Positions 26,603-35,783 of a stretch of 64,000 bases of DNA are shown piece by piece. The number at the start of each line of letters is the position of its first letter. Position 1 is the first letter of the stretch. A program made the position numbers and the translations under genes. The notes below the pieces were generated by a model. That model worked only from the letters and a program-made list of their open reading frames with translations, had not been told where the DNA came from and searched no databases. This stretch comes from Bradymonas sp963697525. GTDB taxonomy: Bacteria; Myxococcota_A; Bradymonadia; Bradymonadales; Bradymonadaceae. The DNA lies in the NCBI GenBank assembly GCA_963697525.1, contig OY969087.1, positions 806,001-870,000 on the forward strand, in the 5' to 3' direction.

Positions 26603-28228
26603 TCAAAGATACACCTTACCGGGATTCATGATGCCGTCGGGGTCGAACGCCGCCTTCAAAGCGTCGAACGCCACCCGGCCGCCCTCGTGGTCGTGGTGGG
26701 TCCACGGGGCCTTGGCCTGGCCCACGCCGTGGTGGTGGGCGACGCTGGCGCCGACGCCGGCCACGGCGTCCAGGCCGGCCTTCCAGGTGCGATCGTAGCG
26801 CTCGAGCGTCTCCTCGAGGGTGGCCCCGAAGCCGGTAAACGTAAAGTAGATGGAGCTGCCGTAGGGGTAGACGTGGCTGAAATGCGCCAGCACCAGCACG
26901 TGCGGGCTGAGGGCCTCGCGCACGGCATGGTACAGGTTGAGCACATTCGACCAGCTCGTGGACACCTCCATGGTGTCGACGAAGGCGCCGGTGTCGAACA
27001 TCGGCGACTGCTTGTAGGAGACGTTGTAGCGGTTCTCCAGCCAGTGCAGCCCGGGCCCGGGGCCCTGGTCGAGCCCGTAGCGTCCCAGCAGGTCGAAGGC
27101 GTATTGGGCCTCGTCCTCGACCAGGGGGCTGGAGCCCTCGAAGCCGACCACCAGCAGGCATTCCGACGGCAGCGCGTTGGCCAGCGTGTTCAAAGTCAGT
27201 GGCCGGCCGAGCACCTGGCCGAGGACCGCGTGGGTGGCCTTGCGCACCTGCTCGCGCACCCGCGAGCTGACCGCGTCGGGCACCGAGTCGACGGCGAGCT
27301 TGCGAAGCTGGCGCAGCAGCCCCGGCGGCACGTCGCTCTTGTCGGCGTCGCCGTCGCCGCTTTTGTGCAAAAAGGTATCCAGCGCGTCGTATAGCCGCAC
27401 CAGCGCCGGGCGCACGCCCGCCTGCATCATGTCCCGGATGGCCGACAGCGCCGTCTGCACGTTGGGAAATTGAAAGCCGCGGAAGAACCGGTGGGTGGGC
27501 CTGGGGGCCATGTTGAAGGTGGCCTCGGTGATCACGCCCAGCGTGCCCTCGCTTCCCACGAAGAGCTGGGTGAGATCGGGGCCCGCCCCGGGCACCTGCC
27601 GACGCGGGCGCTCGGCGGCCGGGTCGGCGGCGGTGTCGAGGACGTCGCCGGTGCCGGTGACCACCCGAAGCGAGGCCACCATATCCTCGATCTTGCCGTA
27701 GAGGCTGGAGAATTGGCCGGCGCCGCGCGCGGCCACCCAGCCGCCCACGCTCGAGCAATAGATCGACGAGGGAAAGTGGCCCAGGGTAAAGCCGCGCCGC
27801 TCGAGCTCCTGCTCGAAGGGCATGCCGATGGCGCCGGCCTGCACCTTGACGGTCAGGTCGTCGGCGCGGGTGGCGATGATGCGGTTCATGCGCTTGACGT
27901 CGACGACCACCCGACCGTGATCGGCGAGCACGCCGCCGCACACCCCGCTGCCGGCGCCGAAGGGCACCAGCGGCGTGCCCGTGTCGCGCGCCCAGCGCAC
28001 CAGCGAGACCACCTCGTTGTCGTTGGCCGGCTGGACGATGGCGTCGGGGCAGTGATGGTCGAGGTCGCGCCCGCGGGTGCGGATGATGCCGCGCGGCCAG
28101 CAGTCGACCTGGTAGGCCAGGCAATCGGGCTGGCTCGTGAGCACGTGCTGCTCACCGACGATCTCGGCCAGATCGCTCACCATGGAGGCGGGCAGCTCGG
28201 ATGCGCTCGGTTTGGCAGCAGTGGTCAT
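26603..28228 (-). CDS. FAD-linked oxidase, alkyl-DHAP synthase (AGPS) type
   Basis: The ATG at 28228 with AGGTGG six bases upstream is preferred over a GTG at 28237; 541 aa. The FAD-binding PCMH domain has PFGAGSGVCGG and GHFPSSIYCSSVGGW, and the second part shows LFVGSEGTLGVITEATF. The C-terminal VAHHHGVGQAKAPW matches the HHHGVG motif of alkyldihydroxyacetonephosphate synthase, which makes the ether bond of ether lipids. GlcD-type 2-hydroxyacid dehydrogenase activity is the alternative, favoured by the GlcE- and GlcF-like neighbours. Confidence 0.85.
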   Translation of the reverse strand: MTTAAKPSASELPASMVSDLAEIVGEQHVLTSQPDCLAYQVDCWPRGIIRTRGRDLDHHCPDAIVQPANDNEVVSLVRWARDTGTPLVPFGAGSGVCGGVLADHGRVVVDVKRMNRIIATRADDLTVKVQAGAIGMPFEQELERRGFTLGHFPSSIYCSSVGGWVAARGAGQFSSLYGKIEDMVASLRVVTGTGDVLDTAADPAAERPRRQVPGAGPDLTQLFVGSEGTLGVITEATFNMAPRPTHRFFRGFQFPNVQTALSAIRDMMQAGVRPALVRLYDALDTFLHKSGDGDADKSDVPPGLLRQLRKLAVDSVPDAVSSRVREQVRKATHAVLGQVLGRPLTLNTLANALPSECLLVVGFEGSSPLVEDEAQYAFDLLGRYGLDQGPGPGLHWLENRYNVSYKQSPMFDTGAFVDTMEVSTSWSNVLNLYHAVREALSPHVLVLAHFSHVYPYGSSIYFTFTGFGATLEETLERYDRTWKAGLDAVAGVGASVAHHHGVGQAKAPWTHHDHEGGRVAFDALKAAFDPDGIMNPGKVYL

Positions 28229-28246
28229 CTGGTCCACCTCGACTCG

Positions 28247-28819
28247 TCATTCATTCTCATCGTACAGCCGCGGAAGCACCCATCGGTCGAGCACGTCTTG
28301 GAGCAGGCCTTCGAGGCCACGCACGAACGCCTCTAGACGTTCGAGATTAATCTCATGGGCGCCGTCTTCAAGGCCCCACTCGACCAGACGGCCGATGACC
28401 TCGTTCATGCGCTGCTCGACGGCGCGCGCAAAGCGCATCACGGTGCCGCGCGCCTCGCCGTCGTCGAGCACGTCGCCGACCAGGGTGTCGACGTTGTCGA
28501 GGCCGAAAAAGAAGGCGGTCGCGTCGGGAAACGTCTCCACCAGCTCGTCGAACCGGTCGCGAAGCTCGGCGAGGGCGTCGTCGTCGACGAGGCGGACATC
28601 ACCGTCGGTGGCGAGCTTTCGCGCCTGCCACAACACCTTGGCGGCGGTCAGCGCCAGGCCCTTCAGCGCGCTCACCAGCGGCATCCACGAGGCGATCCAG
28701 GCGGCCACGCCCTCGCGCTCGCCGACCATCGAACGCAGCAGCTCGACGACGCGGCCAAAGCTCGTAGCGAGGTGCGGCCCGGCGTTAGCCGGGGGCTGCT
28801 CTTGTTCTTCGTCCGACAC
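28247..28819 (-). CDS. Helical protein of unknown function upstream of the AGPS-like gene
   Basis: A GTG start with GAGGTC at good spacing; 190 aa. It is mostly helical and acidic, with a weakly hydrophobic stretch (WIASWMPLVSALKGLALTAA, about residues 41-60) that could associate with membrane. No family recognised. Its stop lies 18 bases before the AGPS-like ATG, so co-expression with the flavoprotein group is likely. Confidence 0.6.
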   Translation of the reverse strand: MSDEEQEQPPANAGPHLATSFGRVVELLRSMVGEREGVAAWIASWMPLVSALKGLALTAAKVLWQARKLATDGDVRLVDDDALAELRDRFDELVETFPDATAFFFGLDNVDTLVGDVLDDGEARGTVMRFARAVEQRMNEVIGRLVEWGLEDGAHEINLERLEAFVRGLEGLLQDVLDRWVLPRLYDENE

Positions 28820-28943
28820 CGTCGACCTCGAACGCTGACTGGTCAGTCACGTAGGCGCATGATGGGCTTGGTGAGGGGCATTTTTCAAGGAAAAAGTTCG
28901 CGCCCTCCGGGCTAAACCAGGCCCGGAGGTCATTCTGGAGGTC

Positions 28944-30860
28944 TCAGTTGCCCGAGTTGGGCTGGCCGGGGGTGGCGATGATGAAATCGCGGTAGTCGGG
29001 GGCGACGTTGTCGCCGCCTTGCTGGGCGGTGCACGGCTTCCACGAGCTCTTCTTGGTGCCGTCGGGCACACTGCCGTCAGCGCCAATCTTACGCTCCATG
29101 GAGAAGTCGTGGACGATGGGATTGCCCTGGCCGTCCTGCCCCATGACCTTGCGCCCGCCATAAAACGGCGGCGTGCCGTTGCCGGCGCGGTCGATGATCT
29201 CGCCGGTGGCGTCGCGCAGGTCGAGCTGCAACTGGGCGTTTTTGAGGTTGAGCCGCGGGAAGCGCGGGTCGTTGGCCATATTGAGCACGAAGTCGGGGTT
29301 GAGGAACGCCTCGTGGCCGCTCTGCGGGTCGCCCTCGCTGTAGGGCACCAGGTTGTGGTCCAGCACCAGGAAGTACTCGTGGGGCTTGATCACCGTGCCC
29401 GGGGTAAAGCCGACCTTGAAGTCGTAGCCGTTGGTCACCGTCCACATGCCCAGGTTGATGGTCTTGTCGGTGGTGTTGTACAGCTCCAGGAATTCGTCGT
29501 CGGTCTGGTCGTTGCGCGGGTCTCCTCTGTGGTCGGTGGGATCGGGTTGGCCGTTCCAGCCGTCCCAGTGGACCTCGCTGAACACCACGTCGCCGGGGCC
29601 GATGTCTTTGGAGCACGCCGGGCGCTCGGTGCCGTCGGGGCCGCCGTTCATGTAGTAGCACATGCCGCCGTCGATGCTGCGGGAGGTGTCGTAGATCTCT
29701 TTCCAGGCGCGCATGTAGCGCTCGACGACGCGGTGGCCGCGCAGCACCATGAGCACCTCGTCGTTGGAGATGGTCGCCGACGACGACCAGTTGAAGCTGC
29801 CGGTGAGCACGCGCTCGTCGGGGGTGCCGTAGTCGAGGATCATCGTCTTGGTGTGCAGGCGCCCGCCGCCGGCCTGGTAGTCACCGGGGGTATAGGAGTG
29901 CTCGTTGCCCTCCAGGCGAAGCGGCACGCCAAAGGCCTGCATGCGGTAGCCCTCGTGGTACTGGCCGTTGCCGTGCAACTGGCTGCGGTCGAGGATGCCG
30001 ATGACCTTATTGGGCCAGTCGATCGCCGGCTGGCTCTCCCAGTCGGCGTCGAGCTTGCCGGCGTCCACCAGTTGCTTGTTCTTGCGCTTGAACTCCCGGC
30101 TCTTGTTGATGAACTCGCTGCCGACCTCGTCTTTGGTGAACGCGAAGATCTGGAAGAAGGCGTTGGTATGCGCCTTGGCGATCTCGCTGAGCATCACCCC
30201 CATGGTGTCTTCCTGGGGCGAGAAGTACACCTCGATATTGGTGTCGCCGACCTGGTATTTGTTGCCGTTGTCGATGCGCTTCTTGGCGCTCGAGAACCGG
30301 CCGTGGAACATCTGGTTGAACTCGTCCTCGAAGTCGTGGGCCACCGGCAGCGAGTCGATGTACACCCAGTTGTTGTTGTTGCGCCCGAAGCCGGTGGTGG
30401 TGATGTTGCCCGTGCCCACCCACACGAACCGGTGGTCGATGACGAAGAATTTGTTGTGCATGATGTGGAATTCGTTGCCCACCTGCACGGGGATGTGGCG
30501 GGCGAGCAACTGCTCGTAGCCGGTGGCGTGGCGCAGCAAGTGGCCGGCGTCGCCGGCGACGTGGACCTCCACGCCGCGATCATAGGCGCGAATCAGCGCG
30601 TCGATGACGTTCTGCTTGCTGAAGCCGTAGATGCACACGTGCACGCTGGTCTTGGCCTCGTCGATCTGCTCGACCAAGAACTCGCTGGGCAGCCGGTTGC
30701 GGTCGTTGCCATCGCGGGTACCGGGCGAGTCGAAGAACGGCTGGATGCGCGGCTGCAGCGAGGAGCGCGGGTCGGGCGGGCCGTCGTAGTTACAGCCAGC
30801 CACGGCCACCAGCGCCACCACCAATCCCAGAGCTACTATTTTCCAATTCGGTCGTTTCAT
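28944..30860 (-). CDS. Exported PLD-family phosphodiesterase lipoprotein with C-terminal Lamin Tail Domain
   Basis: The start is the ATG at 30860; 638 aa. A lipoprotein signal (GLVVALVAVAGC) is followed by two phospholipase-D half-domains with intact HKD motifs: HNKFFVID (His135, Lys137, Asp142) and HTKTMILD (His336, Lys338, Asp343), the latter with TGSFNWSSSA after it. Residues about 425-560 form an LTD (VVFSEVHWDGW, DEFLELYNTTD, LGMWTVTN). PLD enzymes cleave phosphodiesters in phospholipids or nucleic acids. The LTD and its OB-fold neighbours favour nucleic acid, which is inference. It is last of six exported proteins on this strand. Confidence 0.88.
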   Translation of the reverse strand: MKRPNWKIVALGLVVALVAVAGCNYDGPPDPRSSLQPRIQPFFDSPGTRDGNDRNRLPSEFLVEQIDEAKTSVHVCIYGFSKQNVIDALIRAYDRGVEVHVAGDAGHLLRHATGYEQLLARHIPVQVGNEFHIMHNKFFVIDHRFVWVGTGNITTTGFGRNNNNWVYIDSLPVAHDFEDEFNQMFHGRFSSAKKRIDNGNKYQVGDTNIEVYFSPQEDTMGVMLSEIAKAHTNAFFQIFAFTKDEVGSEFINKSREFKRKNKQLVDAGKLDADWESQPAIDWPNKVIGILDRSQLHGNGQYHEGYRMQAFGVPLRLEGNEHSYTPGDYQAGGGRLHTKTMILDYGTPDERVLTGSFNWSSSATISNDEVLMVLRGHRVVERYMRAWKEIYDTSRSIDGGMCYYMNGGPDGTERPACSKDIGPGDVVFSEVHWDGWNGQPDPTDHRGDPRNDQTDDEFLELYNTTDKTINLGMWTVTNGYDFKVGFTPGTVIKPHEYFLVLDHNLVPYSEGDPQSGHEAFLNPDFVLNMANDPRFPRLNLKNAQLQLDLRDATGEIIDRAGNGTPPFYGGRKVMGQDGQGNPIVHDFSMERKIGADGSVPDGTKKSSWKPCTAQQGGDNVAPDYRDFIIATPGQPNSGN

Positions 30861-30913
30861 CGTCTCGTCGCTGCTGCGTGGTGCTCGGGTGCCGAGCGCG
30901 TCGTGTCGTGTGC

Positions 30914-32200
30914 TCATTGGGCGGCGTTCCACATCTTCAGCCAGTGCTGGGTGTACTGATCGACGGTGCCGTCCTTGTGGGTGGTGGAGCCGGACTCCTG
31001 GAGCATCCACAGGTTGCCGTCGACGAATAGGTCGGCCGGGTAGACGAAGACCTTGTCGGCGTTGGCATCGAAGTGCGTCTCGAACGGGCGGGCGCGGATG
31101 AGCGGGTGGCTCAACTTGATCACCCGGCGCGGGCGCTTGACGCCGTTGCGGTCGGGCTTCTGGTCGATGACGATGAACGTGGGCAGGTGGTCGTAGCCCG
31201 CTGGCGCATGGCGCGCGCCCAGAGCGTCCAGCCGGTCCTTGGACGAGCCGGTGGCCTGGGTGTCGGAGTTGACCATGATGCGCACGTCGAAGCCGTTGTT
31301 TTTCTTGTACTCCAGCGCGTCCAACAGGTTGGGGTTGACCAGGTCGTCGGTCATCACCCACACCGAGGCGTGGGCCTTGTAGACCTCGTCGATGACGGTC
31401 TTGATCAGGCGCTCCTGGGGGTTGAACCACACCTTCATCTCGCCCTGGTCGCTGTAGTAGCGCACGTTGTAGTCGTTCGACGACTTCAGCGGGCCGTTGT
31501 ACACGTCCAGGGTGGTGGCGAAGACGCCGCCGTACATCTGCTGGAATTCGTGGCCGAAGTCCTCGGCGAGCAGCTCGCTGTCGATGCGCCAGCCCAGCCA
31601 GTCGCGCTTGGTGCCGTCGAGCGCGGGGAAGTTCCACACCCGGTGGTGGTCGATGATGGCGAAGTTGTGGCTCATCAGGTTGTAGTTGCCCGGGCGCACC
31701 ATCTGCCCCTGCTCACCGCTCTGGCCCGACGAGCAGATCTCGTACTGCGCGGCGTCGTTGACCTGGCAATTGGCCAACACCGACGGAAGCGACGGGTCGG
31801 GCAGGTAGCTCAGGGCGGCGTCGCCGTAGACCGGCTTGACGTCGTGGTCCTCGAGCATCTTCAGGCCGGCTTCGGCCTTATCGGCCGAGGTCCACGAATC
31901 CCAGTCGCTGATCACGCGCACGTCGACGCCGTTGTTCTTGGCGTCGATCAGCGCCTGGGCGACGTCGGTGTCCGTCAGGTGGGACACGGCGATGTCGATG
32001 CTGTCCTGGGCGCCCTTCAAGTCGGCGACGAGCTCGGCCTTGCGCGTCTTCGCGGTGTCGCTGCCCCCGGTGTAGTAGGTGGCGTGGTTGAACGCCTCGG
32101 ACAGCGGCGGCGCGTCGTGGTTGCAGCCGGTGTCGAAGGCCGCCAGCACCAAAAGCGCTGCCAGCACGATTATGCAGTGGTGTGCGTGTTTCATATGCAT
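30914..32200 (-). CDS. Degenerate PLD-like lipoprotein
   Basis: Start at 32200, overlapping the upstream stop by one base (TGATG); an ATG at 32194 is also possible. The 428-aa protein has a lipoprotein signal ending FDTGC. Two PLD-like halves are recognisable (SIDIAVSHLTD, MSHNFAIIDHHRVWN, KVWFNPQERLI). The first HKD reads HNFAIID, with Phe in place of Lys, and the second half shows only LSHPLIRARPF. The catalytic lysines are therefore lost. It probably binds rather than cleaves, or partners the intact PLD protein encoded next. Confidence 0.8.
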   Translation of the reverse strand: MHMKHAHHCIIVLAALLVLAAFDTGCNHDAPPLSEAFNHATYYTGGSDTAKTRKAELVADLKGAQDSIDIAVSHLTDTDVAQALIDAKNNGVDVRVISDWDSWTSADKAEAGLKMLEDHDVKPVYGDAALSYLPDPSLPSVLANCQVNDAAQYEICSSGQSGEQGQMVRPGNYNLMSHNFAIIDHHRVWNFPALDGTKRDWLGWRIDSELLAEDFGHEFQQMYGGVFATTLDVYNGPLKSSNDYNVRYYSDQGEMKVWFNPQERLIKTVIDEVYKAHASVWVMTDDLVNPNLLDALEYKKNNGFDVRIMVNSDTQATGSSKDRLDALGARHAPAGYDHLPTFIVIDQKPDRNGVKRPRRVIKLSHPLIRARPFETHFDANADKVFVYPADLFVDGNLWMLQESGSTTHKDGTVDQYTQHWLKMWNAAQ

Positions 32201-32916
32201 CACTGGAAGTTGCCGCTGGTGGTGTTGCCCGAGTAGTCGGCGCTGTTGGCCTCGCCGGGACTCGCCAGGGTTTTTTTGCGGTAGCCCTCGGCGATGGTGT
32301 TGAAGCCCACCGTATCCGAATAGGCATGCCAGTTGCGCGAGCTGTCGCCGTCGTTGCCGAAGATGAGCTGGGCGCGCTCCATCGAGCGCACCGTCACCGT
32401 GTCCCACCCGCCGGCGAAGGCCTCCTCGTCGGGCGAGCCCACCGCCTCCATCAAGCGATGGTCGTAGTCGCGCAGCTCGATGAACACCTTGTTGGGCCCG
32501 AGCTCGAGGTTGTCGATGAACACGTCGGCGACGTTTTTGAAGGCGCCGTCGCGCTTGCGCGCGATGACGAAATAGTCGTTGGGCTTGATCGGCTTGGTGG
32601 TGTCGGGGATGCGATAGCTCTGCTGAGAGTCGCCCTCGACGATCAGGCGCCACCCGGAGATGTTGATCGGGCGCGGATGCTTGTTTTGCATCTCGATGAA
32701 CACGTCGTCGGCGTCGCGGGTGCCGTCGTCTTTGACGCTGCCCGCGTAGTCGATCTCCGTGATCTGCAGACTACCACGCTCGCCGCTCGACGGCGCGCCG
32801 TTCTGCTTCCAACGATACAGAGGCGTCTCGTCGATGTCCGACGCCGACGGCCCATTGCACCCGACGCTAGCGGTCAACACCGCCACGCCCAGCGCCATAT
32901 AGAGTTGCTTCTTCAT
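32200..32916 (-). CDS. Lamin Tail Domain lipoprotein
   Basis: The ATG at 32916 is preceded by TAGGA; 238 aa. The lipoprotein signal ends LTASVGC. Most of the mature protein is one LTD: LQITEIDYAG, DVFIEMQNKHP, NISGWRLIVEG, KPNDYFVIARK and a terminal SPGEANSADY. It is translationally coupled to the degenerate PLD gene. In the human lamin tail this fold binds DNA and protein; bacterial copies are attached to secreted nucleases. Confidence 0.82.
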   Translation of the reverse strand: MKKQLYMALGVAVLTASVGCNGPSASDIDETPLYRWKQNGAPSSGERGSLQITEIDYAGSVKDDGTRDADDVFIEMQNKHPRPINISGWRLIVEGDSQQSYRIPDTTKPIKPNDYFVIARKRDGAFKNVADVFIDNLELGPNKVFIELRDYDHRLMEAVGSPDEEAFAGGWDTVTVRSMERAQLIFGNDGDSSRNWHAYSDTVGFNTIAEGYRKKTLASPGEANSADYSGNTTSGNFQ

Positions 32917-32939
32917 ACCAGTCCTACCAATCAGGTAGT

Positions 32940-33012
32940 TGCCGTTCACGCAGTTGCCGTCACGCAGTTACGCAGTTGTAGTTCACTCAATCACTCAATC
33001 ACTCGATCACTC
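32940..33012. repeat. Iterated heptamer/octamer repeat, left flank of porin gene
   Basis: It carries CACGCAGTT units followed by ACTCAATC/ACTCGATC units. Bases 32966-32991 are an exact inverted copy of 34756-34781 (26 bp). Confidence 0.85.
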
Positions 33013-33014
33013 GA

Positions 33015-34691
33015 TCAGAATGCGACCGTCGCACCCGCCGAGGCCACCCAGAAGTTCTCCAACTGGCTGGAGTCGCCATTCGGCGCACCCAGCGCCGTAC
33101 CGGCGGTGCGGTCGATGCGGATATTGTAGAAGTCGCCCGGCAAAAACAGTCCGCCGATGGCGTAGAAGCTCAGCGCGTCGTTGGCGTTGAGCGTCAGCGT
33201 GGCGTCCCACTCGGTGCCCAGAGTCTTGCCGAGGCGCGCCTCGGCCTTCAGGTCCGACAGGGTGTAGCCGTACTCGATGTCCTGGGCGGCCTGCTCGGCG
33301 CGCGAAACGTCGAAGTTGGTCGAGCCGGTGTCCTTGAAGTACCAGCCGTCCAGATCCAGCCGGGCGAGCTCGCCGAGCAAAAAGCCCAGGCCGCCGTGCA
33401 GCATCATCGTGCCCGAGCGCCGGCTGATGTCCTGGGGGTTGTCGTAGATGCCGGTAAACCCGCTGACGTAGGCCGACGGGTGCCAGCCGGCGTAGCGGTT
33501 CATGTTGATGCCGCCAATCTGGCTGCCCTTCATGGACACGAAGCCGTGGCTGTACGGCAGGCCCTGCTCGGTGGTGTATTTGGGACCGTCGGCGCGGAAG
33601 AAGCGCGCCCGCGCCTCCAGGCCCCAACCGCCCAGGTCGGTGTGCAGGTGGGCGCCGGCGCCGAAGGCGTTGCCGTCGGCGTTGACGTCGTACAGCCCCA
33701 GGCGGCGCGCCTTGCGGTCGATGCCGCCCGAGCGCGCATACTCGCCCATCACGCCCCACTGGGTGGTGGGACCGTCCCAGTGGTAGTTGATGCGCGCGCC
33801 GGCCAACCACGTGTAGTCGTTGTCGGCGAAGTTGCCCAACACGCCCTGCTCGCTGATGTCGGCGCCGGTGGTCGGCGAGTTCTGCACCTGGGAGGCGCGC
33901 GCCGCCCCGATGGTCGAGCCGAAGCCGAAGACGCGCGCGTCCAGCCCGTCGGTCAACAGGTCGGTCAGCTCGTAGACGCCACCGTAGCGGTACACGTTGG
34001 TGTCGCCGCGGAAGTTGTTGGTCGTCTGCTTGTTGGCGCTGATATACTCGAGGAAGTTGACGTTTCGGGGACGCCCGGCGTCACCGAAGATGTCGAACAT
34101 CAGGCGCACCCGACCGATGGCGCCGAAGTCGGCGTCGAGGGTCGCGCCGTCGACGATATCCTTGAAGAAGTAGTCGTCGATGGCCCCGCCGATGGAGTAA
34201 TCCTGGCGTCCCAGCCGCGTCGACAACTTCAGCGCGTCGCTGTCCACCGCCTGCCAGTTCACCGACAGATCGTAGATGTAGGCGAAGCTGCCAAAGGAGG
34301 TCAGCGTACCGATCTGGTCGTTGCCCCAAAGACCCGCCAGCGAGGCGCCGAAGCTGAACGTCGTGTCGTCGCGCAGCTTGTAGGACAACCCGCCCGCCAG
34401 GCTGGTGTAGCCGAAGTTCTGGCGGTCATCGGTCTGCAAGATGTCCTGGTTGGTGTCCTCGTTCAGAGGCAACATATCCAGGTTGTTGTAGGCGTGCAGC
34501 TCGTTGGTCACCCGGAAGTTCAGCGACAGAGGGGTCTCCTCCTCGGTCTTTTTCTCCTCGGGGGACTTGGGCACCTTCTGCGTCTTGTTGATCGAGGTGG
34601 TATCGTCGGGGCCGTACTCCTGAGCGAAGGCGGCCTGCGGGATCACCACCGCGCCGGCGAGCGCGGCTACTGCAAACAGCTTGAACTTCAT
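33015..34691 (-). CDS. Outer-membrane beta-barrel porin (alginate-export-like)
   Basis: A 558-residue protein with signal peptide MKFKLFAVAALAGAVVIPQA and processing at AFAQ. After a short charged linker it consists of alternating beta-strand-like segments and ends in VASAGATVAF, with the terminal Phe typical of outer-membrane barrels. STRLGRQDYSIGG and DGATLDADFG resemble the GRQ motif of alginate-export-type porins, suggesting passage of an anionic polymer or its breakdown products. It is flanked by 26-bp inverted repeats, suggesting it may have moved as a unit. Confidence 0.83.
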   Translation of the reverse strand: MKFKLFAVAALAGAVVIPQAAFAQEYGPDDTTSINKTQKVPKSPEEKKTEEETPLSLNFRVTNELHAYNNLDMLPLNEDTNQDILQTDDRQNFGYTSLAGGLSYKLRDDTTFSFGASLAGLWGNDQIGTLTSFGSFAYIYDLSVNWQAVDSDALKLSTRLGRQDYSIGGAIDDYFFKDIVDGATLDADFGAIGRVRLMFDIFGDAGRPRNVNFLEYISANKQTTNNFRGDTNVYRYGGVYELTDLLTDGLDARVFGFGSTIGAARASQVQNSPTTGADISEQGVLGNFADNDYTWLAGARINYHWDGPTTQWGVMGEYARSGGIDRKARRLGLYDVNADGNAFGAGAHLHTDLGGWGLEARARFFRADGPKYTTEQGLPYSHGFVSMKGSQIGGINMNRYAGWHPSAYVSGFTGIYDNPQDISRRSGTMMLHGGLGFLLGELARLDLDGWYFKDTGSTNFDVSRAEQAAQDIEYGYTLSDLKAEARLGKTLGTEWDATLTLNANDALSFYAIGGLFLPGDFYNIRIDRTAGTALGAPNGDSSQLENFWVASAGATVAF

Positions 34692-34704
34692 CTTATCGGT
34701 CCAG

Positions 34705-34795
34705 AGTCATTGAGCGATCATTGATCGAGTTATTGAGTGATCGAGTGATCGAGTAATTGAGTGAACTACAACTGCGTAACTACAACTGCCTAACT
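34705..34795. repeat. Iterated repeat, right flank of porin gene
   Basis: It carries TGATCGAG/TTGAGTGA units and then ACTACAACTGC units. It is the inverse partner of 32940-33012, including the exact 26-bp match at 34756-34781. Confidence 0.85.
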
Positions 34796-34802
34796 GCGGG
34801 GG

Positions 34803-35756
34803 CTACTGCGAGCCGTCGTCGAGCCATTTGATCTGGCCGACGCTGCCGACGAGGATCTCGGGGGTACCGTAGGACACCACCACCGGGCCGGTCACCTGGA
34901 TGCGCATGCCCTTGTCCAGGGTCAAGCCGCGCAGGCCCAGCTGGCGGTCCAGCGAGACCGACCAGGTCTTGGAGCCATCGTCGCTCTTCAGATCCATCTG
35001 GTTGAAGTTGGCGTTGGTGGGCTCGGTGACGATCGTGCCGGTCACCCGACGTACTTTGCCATTATCGGTGGAGTCAAATTCTCGGTCGGTGACCGACTTC
35101 CAGTAGATGTCGTGCTGGGTGTCCGGGTCGTCGACCTGTTCGTCGTCGTGGACCAACACGGCGACGGTGTCGAAGGCTTTGACCAGCGCGCGCACCCGCA
35201 GCTTGACGCGATTGCCGTAGGTGAAGTCGGCGACGCGCGAATCCTTCAAGATCAAGATCCCGCCGGTCTTGTCCTGGATGAAATAGGAACCGTAAAACCG
35301 CTGACTCTCACCGCACAACGAGACCTTTTGCAGGTAGTGCGGCTGCAAGGTGACCACGCCCTCGATATAGGTGGGCAACTGGTCGATCTTGTTGATCGCG
35401 TTGGTGTAACTGCTGGGATCGCAGTCGGCGGGGAACCCGGAGGTGTCTCCCATGGGGTAGGGATCGTCGGGCGAAAAGCCGTACCACACGTAGGCGCTGG
35501 AATCGACGAGCGCCGTCAGATCGGCGATGGACATATCGCCGGGCTTGTACGCGTCGGGATCGCAGATCTTGCCGTCTTGCTGGCAGAATTTGATCGGCTC
35601 TTCGACCTGAACCGTGGTCGGCTGCTGATAGGTCTTGGTGACATCGAGGGGACCGCCGGCGTCGGCGCATCCGGAGAGACCAAAGCCGGCAGCGATCGCG
35701 CCGAGGAGAGCTGCGGCGCGGAGGCTGCGCCGAAGTGAGAACTGCTGAGTGTGCAT
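34803..35756 (-). CDS. Lipoprotein with two OB-fold-like segments (YhcR nuclease-associated type)
   Basis: A 317-residue protein with lipobox FGLSGC after a long signal. About residues 125-205 (YIEGVVTLQPHYL, GSYFIQDKTGGILIL, GNRVKLRVRAL) look like the OB-fold that accompanies secreted nucleases such as YhcR. A second related segment follows (RRVTGTIVTEPTN, GMRIQVTGPVVVS, EILVGSVGQIKW). OB-folds usually bind single-stranded nucleic acid or oligosaccharide. It is upstream of the porin on the same strand. Confidence 0.75.
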   Translation of the reverse strand: MHTQQFSLRRSLRAAALLGAIAAGFGLSGCADAGGPLDVTKTYQQPTTVQVEEPIKFCQQDGKICDPDAYKPGDMSIADLTALVDSSAYVWYGFSPDDPYPMGDTSGFPADCDPSSYTNAINKIDQLPTYIEGVVTLQPHYLQKVSLCGESQRFYGSYFIQDKTGGILILKDSRVADFTYGNRVKLRVRALVKAFDTVAVLVHDDEQVDDPDTQHDIYWKSVTDREFDSTDNGKVRRVTGTIVTEPTNANFNQMDLKSDDGSKTWSVSLDRQLGLRGLTLDKGMRIQVTGPVVVSYGTPEILVGSVGQIKWLDDGSQ

Positions 35757-35783
35757 CGTACGTGCTCGACTGTCGGATATACT

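Noticed and set aside
28944..30860. PLD gene considered as cardiolipin synthase
   Set aside because: It has a lipoprotein signal and a C-terminal LTD, and lacks the N-terminal membrane helices of cardiolipin synthases.
29019..30959. Long plus-strand open frame opposite the PLD-LTD gene
   Set aside because: Composition is Val/Gly/Ala/His-rich shadow coding with no motif; the minus strand has two HKD motifs and an LTD.
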